Assembly (NCBI RefSeq): GCF_001189245.1
Contig: NZ_LFIQ01000088.1
Location: 62,286-126,285 of the forward strand
Origin: Bradyrhizobium pachyrhizi
GTDB taxonomy: Bacteria; Pseudomonadota; Alphaproteobacteria; Rhizobiales; Xanthobacteraceae
Length of the DNA stretch: 64,000 nt
Direction of reading: 5' to 3'
Below, one piece after another: positions 37,717 through 45,501 of this stretch; within the stretch, counting starts at the first letter, position 1; every line of letters starts with the position of its first letter. The position numbers and the translations under genes are program-made. The notes below the pieces were generated by a model. The model ran no database searches and was not told the DNA's origin. It saw nothing but the letters and a program-made list of their open reading frames with translations.

Positions 37717-37882
37717 GCTTTCCGTGGATGCTTGCCGTTGGGTCATCAAAACGTGGCCCGGCGCGGCAACGCGACAGCGTCCACGCGAAGGGCACGTTCA
37801 TGCAGAAGTAGGCTGGGACGACGATTTGTCATCCCGATCCCGACAAGCATCCTACAAGGTCGAGGCGTGATCGGCGCTTAGA

Positions 37883-38404
37883 TTATTTCTTGCGGAAGCG
37901 GTCCAGCCGCACGACCTCGGCGCCTTCGCTGGGCTTCGTGGGCTCCTGCTCGGTCTCGGCATTCTCGGTCTCGGCCGTTGCGTGGGCCGGGGGGGCGGGC
38001 AGGGGAGAGGCCGGCGCCGTGGCGGGAGGGGCTTCTTCGGACAGTGCGTCCGAGACATCGAAGCGCAAATCGAACGGCGCGGACGGATCGAGGAAGCGCG
38101 TCACTGCGGCGAACGGCACGGTCAGCCGCTCGGGAATCCCGCCGAACGACAGGCCGACCTCGAAGCGATCCTCCGTCACCACCAGATCCCAGAACTGGTG
38201 CTGCAGGATGATGGTCATCTCCTCCGGATACTGCGCGAGCAGCCGGGACGACAGCTTCACGCCGTCGCCGTGCGACAGGAAGGTGATGTAGAAATGATGC
38301 TCGCCCGGCAGGCCATGTTCGGCGGCGTCGGACAACACCCGGCGCAGCACCCCGCGCAGCGCATCGCGCGCCAGCACGTCATATCGGATGTGATCGGTCG
38401 CCAT
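37883..38404 (-). CDS. sspB: SspB-type ClpXP adaptor
   Basis: A 173-residue adaptor that captures ssrA-tagged proteins and delivers them to the ClpXP protease. The N-terminal substrate-binding fold (about 1-120) contains FLSHGDGVKLSSRLLAQYPEEMTIILQHQFWDL, the core of the alphaproteobacterial SspB family. A disordered Ala/Pro/Glu-rich linker follows, and the C-terminus EVVRLDRFRKK is the ClpX-docking tail. I use the ATG at 38402-38404; the frame is open to 38473. The gene encoding the tag (tmRNA) lies directly upstream on the same strand, a fitting functional neighbour. Confidence 0.93.
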   Translation of the reverse strand: MATDHIRYDVLARDALRGVLRRVLSDAAEHGLPGEHHFYITFLSHGDGVKLSSRLLAQYPEEMTIILQHQFWDLVVTEDRFEVGLSFGGIPERLTVPFAAVTRFLDPSAPFDLRFDVSDALSEEAPPATAPASPLPAPPAHATAETENAETEQEPTKPSEGAEVVRLDRFRKK

Positions 38405-38544
38405 GGTGATCCTGTCGCTTCGAAAATGCCCGCCTGGGCGGCGCCGGACCGTCCGACTCGCCCTTTTTGCCATGCTACCCCGCCGGGAGCTGGAAATCAG
38501 CAGGGCTGGCAGCTGAAATGCGGGCGGACGCCCGATTGGGAAAC

Positions 38545-38871
38545 AAGGGATAAAGTGGAGGCTTCTGTTGCCAGGTGCCTCCGAACCCCGCCTAGCGGAG
38601 CTTAACCCGCTAGGACTTTAAGATGGTCTTTCAGACTGCGTTACGCAGCCTGAGCAACCGGAGCAAAGTTGTCGTTGGCAACTATTGCATTGGCCCGATG
38701 TCGGCGGAACCATACCGAGAAAAAACACGCCCTTTACGCCCTCGTCGATCCTATTTCGCCCCCGCCGAAAGCCACCGCGACGGATGGGTTTTGGTGGAGG
38801 CGCCGGGTACCGCCCCCGGGTCCGAATGGTTTATTGCGACGGTCATTTATTTCCATAGCCGGCGAACCGGC
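38545..38871 (-). ncRNA. ssrA: two-piece (permuted) tmRNA
   Basis: Rescues stalled ribosomes and tags the nascent protein. Reading leftward: an acceptor piece (about 38871-38792) ends in CGCCTCCACCA with an encoded CCA; a 28-base spacer (38791-38764) follows; then the coding piece starts GGGGGCGAAATAGG at 38763. CGCCTCC pairs with GGGGGCG to close the seven-base acceptor stem across the break, which is the permuted alphaproteobacterial layout. The tag frame (38679-38641) encodes ANDNFAPVAQAA followed by TAA. Downstream hairpins (CTAGCGG/CCGCTAG and GGAGGC/GCCTCC) fit the 3' part of the coding RNA. The T-loop appears as GGCGGTA rather than TTCGAAT. The outer ends are approximate. Confidence 0.95.
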
Positions 38872-38877
38872 ACCCCC

Positions 38878-38883
38878 AATATA
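38878..38883 (-). promoter_or_regulatory. candidate -10 box of the tmRNA promoter
   Basis: TATATT read leftward, seven bases before the inferred 5' end of the acceptor RNA near 38871. The matching -35 hexamer 17 bases upstream (CTGTTT) is only partly like the consensus. Confidence 0.45.
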
Positions 38884-38997
38884 GCGGCAAAGTCTTAGAA
38901 AAACAGAGCCGATTCAGGCCCTTTCGGCTGTGAAACCCACCGATTTCGGGTTGGCCAGGGTCTTGGCGCTGTCCCGGCGCCGTTCTAGGTTTTGCCC

Positions 38998-39609
38998 ATG
39001 CCCCCGGAATCTCCGCCGGTTGCCGCCCCGGCGCCGGATGCCTCCGCACCATCGCCGCCCCATCAGCCCGGCCTGCTCGAGCTGTTCCTGGCCTTTGCCA
39101 AGATGTCGCTGGCCGGCTTTGGCGGCGTTCTGGTCTGGGCCCGGCGCTCGATCGTCGAGCAGCACCGCTGGATGACCGCGGAGGAGTTCAACGAGACCTT
39201 CGCGCTGTGCCATTTCCTGCCAGGCCCGAACATCGTCAACCTGTCGGTCGTATTCGGCTCGCGCTTTCGCGGCATAGCCGGCGGGCTCGCGGCCTTCGCC
39301 GGGCTGGTCGGGCCGCCGATGGTGATCGCGACCATCCTTGCCGCGCTCTATGCCCGTTACGGCGACATCGACGTGCTGCGCCGGACGCTCGCCGGCGTCG
39401 CCTGCGCCGCGGTCGGGCTGCTGTTCGCCGTCGTCTTCAAGATGATGATGCCGCTCCTGAAGCGGCGCGACGTCACGGGCCTCGTCATTCTGGCTGCGGT
39501 TTTCGTCGCGATCGGACTGATCCGCTGGCCGCTCCAGATCGTGCTGCTGGTGGCGATCCCGCTCAGCATTGCGACGACGGTCCTGGCGCGCCGCATGGTG
39601 CGGGCATGA
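38998..39609 (+). CDS. chromate transporter family, first half (ChrA N-domain)
   Basis: A 203-residue inner-membrane protein of the short-chain CHR type, which corresponds to one half of a full ChrA. It opens with a Pro/Ala-rich tail of about 25 residues, then GLLELFLAFAKMSLAGFGGVLVW, the conserved start of the domain, and the FLPGPNIVNLSVVFG motif. The ATG at 38998 gives the length above. The next gene encodes the second half and starts inside this gene's stop (ATGA). The pair probably exports chromate or a similar anion, though many CHR proteins have no proven substrate. Confidence 0.9.
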   Translation: MPPESPPVAAPAPDASAPSPPHQPGLLELFLAFAKMSLAGFGGVLVWARRSIVEQHRWMTAEEFNETFALCHFLPGPNIVNLSVVFGSRFRGIAGGLAAFAGLVGPPMVIATILAALYARYGDIDVLRRTLAGVACAAVGLLFAVVFKMMMPLLKRRDVTGLVILAAVFVAIGLIRWPLQIVLLVAIPLSIATTVLARRMVRA

Positions 39610-40139
39610 GCTCGGAGTCCAACCCGATCGCGACGCTGGTCTGGACCTTCGGCCTGATGTCGCTGTTTGCGGTCGGCGGCGCTAATTCGGCGATTCCCGA
39701 AATGCACCGTGCCGCCGTCGACGTGCACCACTGGCTGACCGACAAGCAGTTCGCCGACGTATTCGCGATCTCGCAGCTGTCGCCGGGGCCGAACGTGCTG
39801 ATCGTGACCTTGATAGGCTATTCTGTCGCGGGCGTCGCCGGGGCGTTGGCCGCGACGGTGGCGATGTGCGGACCGACCGCGCTGCTTGCCTATTATGTGA
39901 GCCGTTTCCTCGATCGCTCGCGCGACGCGCGCTGGCCGGCGATGATCCAGGCGGCACTGGTTCCGCTGTCGATCGGTCTGATGGCGGCGTCCGGCCTGAT
40001 CGTGGCGCAGACCTCAGACCAAAGTTGGATCGCGGTTCTGATCACCATTGTCGCGGCCGCGCTTGCTTTTGCGACGCGGATCAACCCTTTGTGGATGTTG
40101 CTGGCCGGAGGCCTCTTGGGTTTCGCTGGCGTTATCTGA
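39606..40139 (+). CDS. chromate transporter family, second half (ChrA C-domain)
   Basis: A 177-residue membrane protein with six predicted segments. The domain start LVWTFGLMSLFAVGGANSAIPEMHR and the motif QLSPGPNVLIVTLIGY match the CHR family and mirror those in the previous gene. The two short proteins should assemble as a heterodimer in place of a single long ChrA. The ATG at 39606 overlaps the upstream stop. A longer reading frame to 39207 is only a shadow of the first gene. Confidence 0.9.
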   Translation: MSSESNPIATLVWTFGLMSLFAVGGANSAIPEMHRAAVDVHHWLTDKQFADVFAISQLSPGPNVLIVTLIGYSVAGVAGALAATVAMCGPTALLAYYVSRFLDRSRDARWPAMIQAALVPLSIGLMAASGLIVAQTSDQSWIAVLITIVAAALAFATRINPLWMLLAGGLLGFAGVI

Positions 40140-40232
40140 CGAAAATCGCTAGCAAGGCTTTCGGTCAACGCACCACAAACCAAGCCATTCAATCAAAACG
40201 GGCGGGACAGCCCTGACGGGGGAAGCGAAGTC

Positions 40233-40733
40233 ATGAGCGATACGCCGAGCGAGGCGCCGGTCAAATCGATCTTGCCGAAATGGGTGCGCGGTCCGCAGGA
40301 TTTTGTCGGCGGGCTCGCCATGATGGCGGTTGCGCTGTTTGCCTTGTGGGCCTCGAGCGATTTGCAGGGTATGCACGGATTTTCGTTCGGCGCCGGAACC
40401 GCGCCGCGCATGTTCGCCGTGCTGCTGCTGTTGCTCGGCGGTGGTGTCGCGCTGATGGGAGTTCTGCAGGCCGGCCCGCATATCGCGGCCTATTCCTGGC
40501 GCGGCCCGTTGTTCGTATCCGCCGCAATCGTGTTCTTCGCATTGGCGATCCGGCCGCTCGGGCTTGTGGTCTCCGCCTTTGCCGCCTTCATGATCGCGGC
40601 GATGGGCTCGCAGGAGACGAAGTTGGTCGAGGCCGTCATTGTCGGCGCCTGTCTGACCCTCGGCTGCGCGCTGCTTTTCCCCTATGTGCTGGGACTTCCG
40701 ATGCCGATGTTCCCGCGTTTCCTGATCCAGTGA
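40233..40733 (+). CDS. tctB: tripartite tricarboxylate transporter small subunit (TctB)
   Basis: A 166-residue membrane protein with four hydrophobic segments, the size of TctB. The GFSFGAGTAPRMFAVLLLLLGGGVALMGVLQ segment is typical of the family. It is followed seven bases later by tctA, with which it forms the membrane complex importing a citrate-like carboxylate in exchange with an ion gradient. AGGGGGAAGC-like purine-rich sequence precedes the start. Confidence 0.9.
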   Translation: MSDTPSEAPVKSILPKWVRGPQDFVGGLAMMAVALFALWASSDLQGMHGFSFGAGTAPRMFAVLLLLLGGGVALMGVLQAGPHIAAYSWRGPLFVSAAIVFFALAIRPLGLVVSAFAAFMIAAMGSQETKLVEAVIVGACLTLGCALLFPYVLGLPMPMFPRFLIQ

Positions 40734-40740
40734 GGGCGTG

Positions 40741-42255
40741 ATGGAACTGTTCGCCAATCTCGCCCACGGTTTCGCGGTCGCATTCTCGCCGATCAACCTT
40801 CTGATGTGCCTGGTCGGCGCGCTGGTCGGCACGTTGGTCGGCGTGCTGCCGGGCATCGGCACCATCGCCACAGTAGCCATGCTGCTGCCGATCACCTTCG
40901 GCCTGCCGCCGGTCGGTGCGCTGATCATGCTCGCCGGAATCTATTACGGTGCGCAATATGGCGGCTCGACCACCTCGATCCTGGTCAATATTCCGGGCGA
41001 GGCGACCTCGGTGGTCACCGCGCTCGACGGCCACCAGATGGCCAAGCAGGGCCGCGCCGGTCCGGCACTGGCGATCGCCGCGATCGGCTCGTTCTTCGCC
41101 GGCTGCGTCGCGACCGTGCTGATCGCCGTGCTCGGCGCGCCGCTGACCAAGCTCGCGCTGGCGTTCGGCCCGGCCGAATATTTCTCGCTGATGGTGCTCG
41201 GCCTGATCTTCGCGGTGGTGCTCGCCAAGGGCTCGGTGCTGAAGGCGATCGCGATGATCGTGTTCGGGCTGTTGCTGTCGATGGTCGGCTCCGACATCGA
41301 GACCGGCGCCTCGCGCATGGCCTTCAACATCCCCGAACTCGCCGACGGTCTCGGCTTTGCCACCGTGGCGATGGGGGTGTTCGGCTTCGCGGAGATCATC
41401 CGCAACCTCGACCACGGCGCCGAGATGAACCGCAACCTGGTGCAGCAAAAGATCACCGGCCTGATGCCGACCAGGAAGGACATCGCGGATTCAACGCCGG
41501 CGATCCTGCGCGGCACCGTGCTCGGCTCGATCCTCGGCATCCTGCCGGGCGGCGGCGCCGTGATCGCGTCGTTCGCGGCCTATACGCTGGAGAAGAAGTT
41601 GGCAAAAAATCCGTCGCGGTTCGGCCGCGGCGCGATCGAGGGCGTGGCGGCGCCGGAAAGCGCCAACAACGCCGCGGCGCAGACCTCGTTCATCCCGCTG
41701 CTCACGCTCGGCATCCCGCCGAACGCGGTGATGGCGCTGATGGTCGGCGCGATGACCATCCATGGCATCGTGCCGGGTCCGCAGGTGATGCAGAAGCAGC
41801 CCGATCTGGTCTGGGGCATGATCGCCTCGATGTGGATCGGCAATCTGATGCTGATCATCATCAACCTGCCGCTGGTGGGCATCTGGGTCCGTCTGCTGCG
41901 CGTGCCGTACCGGCTGATGTTCCCCTCGATCGTGGTGTTCTGCGCGATCGGCATCTATTCGGTGAACAACGCGCCGGTCGACGTCGTGCTCGCAGGCGTG
42001 TTCGGCCTCGTCGGCTATTGGCTGATCAAGCATGATTTCGAGCCGGCGCCGCTGTTGCTCGGCATGGTGCTGGGCCCGCTGATGGAGGAGAACCTGCGTC
42101 GCGCGCTGTTGATCTCGCGCGGCGACTGGAGCGTGTTCGTCTCGCGGCCGCTGTCGGCGGTGCTGCTGGCGATCGCGGCGGGTCTCCTGGTGCTGGCCGT
42201 GCTGCCGACCTTGCGTGCCAAGCGCGACGAAGTGTTCGTGGAGTCCGAGGGCTGA
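40741..42255 (+). CDS. tctA: tripartite tricarboxylate transporter large subunit (TctA)
   Basis: A 504-residue protein with about eleven to twelve membrane segments. The TctA signatures VGVLPGIGTIATVAMLLPITFGLPP, YYGAQYGGSTTSILVNIPGEA and GVAAPESANNAAAQTSFIPLLTLGIP are all present. It forms the transport channel with TctB. I use the ATG at 40741 rather than the GTG one codon earlier. A strong terminator hairpin (42332-42354) lies between this gene and the binding-protein gene tctC, so expression of the two parts may differ. Confidence 0.95.
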   Translation: MELFANLAHGFAVAFSPINLLMCLVGALVGTLVGVLPGIGTIATVAMLLPITFGLPPVGALIMLAGIYYGAQYGGSTTSILVNIPGEATSVVTALDGHQMAKQGRAGPALAIAAIGSFFAGCVATVLIAVLGAPLTKLALAFGPAEYFSLMVLGLIFAVVLAKGSVLKAIAMIVFGLLLSMVGSDIETGASRMAFNIPELADGLGFATVAMGVFGFAEIIRNLDHGAEMNRNLVQQKITGLMPTRKDIADSTPAILRGTVLGSILGILPGGGAVIASFAAYTLEKKLAKNPSRFGRGAIEGVAAPESANNAAAQTSFIPLLTLGIPPNAVMALMVGAMTIHGIVPGPQVMQKQPDLVWGMIASMWIGNLMLIIINLPLVGIWVRLLRVPYRLMFPSIVVFCAIGIYSVNNAPVDVVLAGVFGLVGYWLIKHDFEPAPLLLGMVLGPLMEENLRRALLISRGDWSVFVSRPLSAVLLAIAAGLLVLAVLPTLRAKRDEVFVESEG

Positions 42256-42331
42256 GCGAGCTGCCGGCCCCGCGTCGCCGCGCCGCAGGCGGAAGTCGAA
42301 TCGACACTCGATGTCGTCCCGTGAAATGAAA

Positions 42332-42360
42332 ATGCCGGCCGATTTGGCCGGCATTTTTAT
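42332..42360 (+). terminator. strong rho-independent terminator between tctA and tctC
   Basis: ATGCCGGCC (42332-42340) and GGCCGGCAT (42346-42354) form a perfect nine-base stem with loop GATTT, followed by TTTTTAT. It lies only about 35 bases before the tctC start codon. Confidence 0.85.
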
Positions 42361-42389
42361 TGGTCAAACGTTCCCGGGAGGAAATTGAG

Positions 42390-43370
42390 ATGATGTCCAT
42401 TCGCTCGCTTGCGGGCGCATGCCTTTCGGCATTTGTCGCGCTCGGCGCATTCGCCGTACCGGCGTCTGCGCAAAATTATCCGACCCGCACCATCACCATG
42501 ATCGTGCCGTTCGCAGCCGGCGGCCCGACCGACGTCGTTTCGCGCATCGTCACCGCGCACATGGCGCAGACGCTGGGACAGAGCATCGTGATCGAGAACG
42601 TGGTCGGCGCCGGCGGCACCACCGCGACGACGCGCGCCGCACGTGCCGCCAATGACGGCTATACGTTGATCACAGGGCATATGGGCACGCACGCCGCCTC
42701 TGTGCCGCTCTATCCGAAGCTTGCCTATCACCCGGAAAAGGATTTCGAGCCCGTCGCGCTGCTCGCCGGCACGCCGATCCTGATCCTTGCCCGCAAGGAC
42801 TTCCCGCCGAAGGATCTCAAGGAATTCGTCGTCTACGTGAAGGCCAATGCCGAGAAGGTCAACGCCGCGCATGCCGGCATCGGCTCGGTCTCGCACGCCT
42901 CCTGCGAGCTCCTGAACTCGATCCTCGGCGTCAAGCCGGTCGGCGTGCCCTTCAACGGCACCGGCCCGGCCATGAATGCGCTGGTCGCAGGCCAGGTCGA
43001 CTACATGTGCGACCAGATCGTCAACGCGGTGCCGCAGATCAACGCCGGCACCATCAAGGCCTATGCGGTCGCCACACCCGAGCGCAACCCGTCGCTGCCC
43101 AATGTGCCGACCACGACGGAAGCCGGCTTGCCGGCCTTCCAGGCCCAGGCCTGGAACGCGATTTTCGCGCCAAAGGGAACTTCGCCCGCCATCATCGCCA
43201 CGTTGAATGCCGCGGCCATCAAGGCGCTTGACGATGAGAATGTCCGCAAGCGCCTGCTCGACCTCGGCAGCGTGATCCCGGCACCCGTCAACCGTACGCC
43301 GGAGGCACTTGCGACCCTCGTCAAGAACGAGATCGCGAAGTGGACGCCGGTGCTCAAGCCGGCAACTTAA
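42390..43370 (+). CDS. tctC: tripartite tricarboxylate transporter binding protein (TctC/Bug)
   Basis: A 326-residue periplasmic protein with a signal peptide ending Ala-Ser-Ala-Gln (about 25). The mature start NYPTRTITMIVPFAAGGPTDVVSRIV is the Bug-family hallmark that contacts the carboxylate ligand. Later motifs KPVGVPFNGTGPAMNALVAGQVDYMCDQ and FNAIFAPKGT-like NAIFAPKGTSP also match. The ATG at 42390 follows GGGAGGAAA; the frame is open to 42360. It completes the tctBA transporter but sits after a terminator, which would allow a separately set, higher level of the binding protein. Confidence 0.94.
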   Translation: MMSIRSLAGACLSAFVALGAFAVPASAQNYPTRTITMIVPFAAGGPTDVVSRIVTAHMAQTLGQSIVIENVVGAGGTTATTRAARAANDGYTLITGHMGTHAASVPLYPKLAYHPEKDFEPVALLAGTPILILARKDFPPKDLKEFVVYVKANAEKVNAAHAGIGSVSHASCELLNSILGVKPVGVPFNGTGPAMNALVAGQVDYMCDQIVNAVPQINAGTIKAYAVATPERNPSLPNVPTTTEAGLPAFQAQAWNAIFAPKGTSPAIIATLNAAAIKALDDENVRKRLLDLGSVIPAPVNRTPEALATLVKNEIAKWTPVLKPAT

Positions 43371-43396
43371 TCCAGTACAATCAAGTGGATAGGATA

Positions 43397-43420
43397 GGGG
43401 CGGGACGCGAGTTCCGCCCC
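43397..43420 (+). terminator. probable terminator after tctC
   Basis: GGGGCGG (43397-43403) and CCGCCCC (43414-43420) form a seven-base stem, followed by TTGTCGTTTG, a weak T-rich tract. Confidence 0.6.
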
Positions 43421-43544
43421 TTGTCGTTTGGCGCGGAGTGCTCATTTTTCAGGGTATAATCGGTACGTTCAGCCGAATCAGCGTGCCGACCGGCGGCCTT
43501 GGCCGCTACATTGGTCGTTCTCTCGAAAGCCCGAAACAGACGCC

Positions 43545-44339
43545 ATGAACCAGTATCACGACCTGCTCGAACGCATCCTCGCCGACGGCGCCGAGAAGCA
43601 CGACCGCACCGGCACCGGGACGCTGTCGATCTTCGGTCATCAGATGCGCTTCAACCTCGCGGCCGGCTTCCCGATGCTGACCACCAAGCGGCTGCCGCTG
43701 AAGGCGATCGTGCACGAGCTGCTCTGGTTCCTCGCCGGCGACACCAACATCAAATATCTCAACGACAACGGCGTCACGATCTGGGACGAATGGGCCGACG
43801 CCAACGGAGACCTCGGTCCGGTGTACGGCTCGCAATGGCGGTCGTGGCCCGCGCCGGATGGCCGCAGCATCGACCAGATCGCTGGCGTGGTCGAGATGAT
43901 CAAGCGCAATCCGGATTCGCGGCGGCTGATCGTCAGCGCCTGGAATCCGGCCGAGGTCGACAAGATGGCGCTGCCGCCGTGCCATTGCCTGTTCCAGTTT
44001 TATGTCGCGAACGGCAAATTGTCCTGTCAGCTCTATCAGCGCTCGGGTGACGTCTTCCTCGGCGTGCCCTTCAATATCGCCTCCTATGCGCTGCTGACCA
44101 TGATGGTCGCGCAGGTGACCGGGCTGAAGCCCGGCGATTTCGTGCACTCGCTCGGCGACGCGCACCTCTACTCGAACCATCTCGAGCAGGCGCGCCTGCA
44201 GTTGACGCGGCCGACGCGACCGCTGCCGACGATGGCGATCAATCCGGACGTGAAGGATATCTTCGCGTTCCGCTACGAGGACTTCAAACTCGAAGGTTAC
44301 GACCCGCATCCGCACATCAAGGCCGAGGTCGCGGTATGA
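43545..44339 (+). CDS. thyA: thymidylate synthase
   Basis: Makes dTMP from dUMP using methylene-tetrahydrofolate. The 264 residues equal the E. coli length. The catalytic Cys is in [12 protein letters not shown], the dUMP-binding Arg stretch in [14 protein letters not shown] and the folate site in [20 protein letters not shown]. The ATG at 43545 is the family start ([12 protein letters not shown]). Dihydrofolate reductase, which regenerates the folate consumed here, is encoded two genes downstream with a GNAT gene between them. Confidence 0.98.
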   Translation: MNQYHDLLERILADGAEKHDRTGTGTLSIFGHQMRFNLAAGFPMLTTKRLPLKAIVHELLWFLAGDTNIKYLNDNGVTIWDEWADANGDLGPVYGSQWRSWPAPDGRSIDQIAGVVEMIKRNPDSRRLIVSAWNPAEVDKMALPPCHCLFQFYVANGKLSCQLYQRSGDVFLGVPFNIASYALLTMMVAQVTGLKPGDFVHSLGDAHLYSNHLEQARLQLTRPTRPLPTMAINPDVKDIFAFRYEDFKLEGYDPHPHIKAEVAV

Positions 44340-44359
44340 GTTGCGGTCCGAGGGATTGA

Positions 44360-44845
44360 ATGTCGCTGACGATTCGCCGCGCGCGGCCCGATGAGGCCGG
44401 ACTGGTGTTCTCGCTGGTCCGCGAACTCGCCGAATACGAAAAGCTTCTGCATGAGGTTCACGCCAGCGAGGCCGACATCGCTGACGCGCTGTTCGGCGCC
44501 AATCCGCGGCTTTATTGCGACATCGCGGAATGGAACGGCGAGCCTGCCGGCTTCGCGGTCTGGTTCGTCAACTTCTCGACCTTTGCCGGCCGTCACGGCA
44601 TCTATCTCGAAGACCTCTTCGTGCGTCCGGCGCTGCGCGGCAAGGGCATCGGCAAGGCGCTTTTGATGCATCTGGCGAAGCAATGCCTCGCCAATGGTTG
44701 GTCGCGCCTGCAATGGGCGGTGCTCGACTGGAACGCGCCGTCGATCGCGTTCTACAAGTCGCTCGGCGCCGAGTTGATGGACGAATGGACGATTTGCCGC
44801 GTCTCCGGCGAGGCGCTGTCGGCTCTCGCGGAAGGGGCGCGCTGA
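44360..44845 (+). CDS. GNAT-family N-acetyltransferase
   Basis: A 161-residue acetyltransferase of the GNAT fold. The acetyl-CoA loop region reads LFVRPALRGKGIGKALLMHLAKQC, with the R/QxxGxG/A motif. The sequence from the start (LTIRRARPDEAGLVFSLVRELAEYEKLLHEV) resembles diamine or thialysine acetyltransferases (SAT type). The substrate is not certain. It lies between thyA and the dihydrofolate reductase gene and its stop overlaps the next ATG by one base. Confidence 0.92.
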   Translation: MSLTIRRARPDEAGLVFSLVRELAEYEKLLHEVHASEADIADALFGANPRLYCDIAEWNGEPAGFAVWFVNFSTFAGRHGIYLEDLFVRPALRGKGIGKALLMHLAKQCLANGWSRLQWAVLDWNAPSIAFYKSLGAELMDEWTICRVSGEALSALAEGAR

Positions 44846-45357
44846 TGGAGATCGTGCTCGTCGTTGCGGTCGCCGAGAACGGCGTGATCGGGAGCGACAA
44901 CGCCATTCCGTGGCGGCTGAAATCCGACCAGCAGCGTTTCAAGGCGATTACGCTGAACAAGCCCGTCGTGATGGGGCGCAAGACCTTCGAATCCCTGCGC
45001 AGGCCGCTGCCGGGCCGCACCAACATCGTGGTGACGCGCGATGCGAACTACCGCGCGCGCGGCGCCATCGTCACGACGTCGTTTGAAAACGCCCGCGCCA
45101 TTGCGCTTGGCGACGCGCTGCGGCGTTTCGCCACTGAGATTGCCGTCATCGGTGGCGCGGAAATCTACGCGCAATGGATGGGCACCGCCGATCGCCTTGA
45201 GATCACCGAGGTCCATGCCCGGCCGGACGGCGACACGCGGTTCGACAAAATCGATGCGCAGCAGTGGGACGAGGTGGCGCGCGTGCGAAATCCGGCAGGT
45301 CCGGACGACAGTGCCGACTTCTCCTATGTGACATATCGTCGGCGCGGCCGGGGTTAA
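44845..45357 (+). CDS. folA: dihydrofolate reductase
   Basis: Reduces dihydrofolate to tetrahydrofolate using NADPH, feeding thymidylate and purine synthesis. The 170-residue protein has the AENGVIGSDNAIPWRLKSDQQRFK N-terminal region with the catalytic Asp, VMGRKTFESLRRPLPGR and VIGGAEIYAQWM, all standard. The ATG overlaps the upstream stop by one base (TGATG). Clustering with thyA is common and metabolically logical. Confidence 0.97.
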   Translation: MEIVLVVAVAENGVIGSDNAIPWRLKSDQQRFKAITLNKPVVMGRKTFESLRRPLPGRTNIVVTRDANYRARGAIVTTSFENARAIALGDALRRFATEIAVIGGAEIYAQWMGTADRLEITEVHARPDGDTRFDKIDAQQWDEVARVRNPAGPDDSADFSYVTYRRRGRG

Positions 45358-45417
45358 CCAATGTTTGCATTGACAATTATGCCCCGGCGCATAGCTCGTC
45401 CGGCCAGGAAGCTTGCG

Positions 45418-45446
45418 TTGTAAGGGCCCTAGCGGTCCCCTATAAC
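45418..45446 (+). promoter_or_regulatory. candidate promoter for hflK-hflC
   Basis: TTGTAA and TATAAC are separated by 17 bases, about 55 bases before the hflK start codon. A GAGGAGA ribosome site precedes that start. Read by eye only. Confidence 0.45.
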
Positions 45447-45501
45447 CGGGCCGGACATTCGAGGCCGGGCGTCCCGTCCGGACTTGCCGAGGAGATGTTT
45501 G

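Noticed and set aside
38623..38898. Small plus-strand frames in the 38.6-38.9 kb region
   Set aside because: They overlap the tmRNA gene on the other strand and have no ribosome site or family features.
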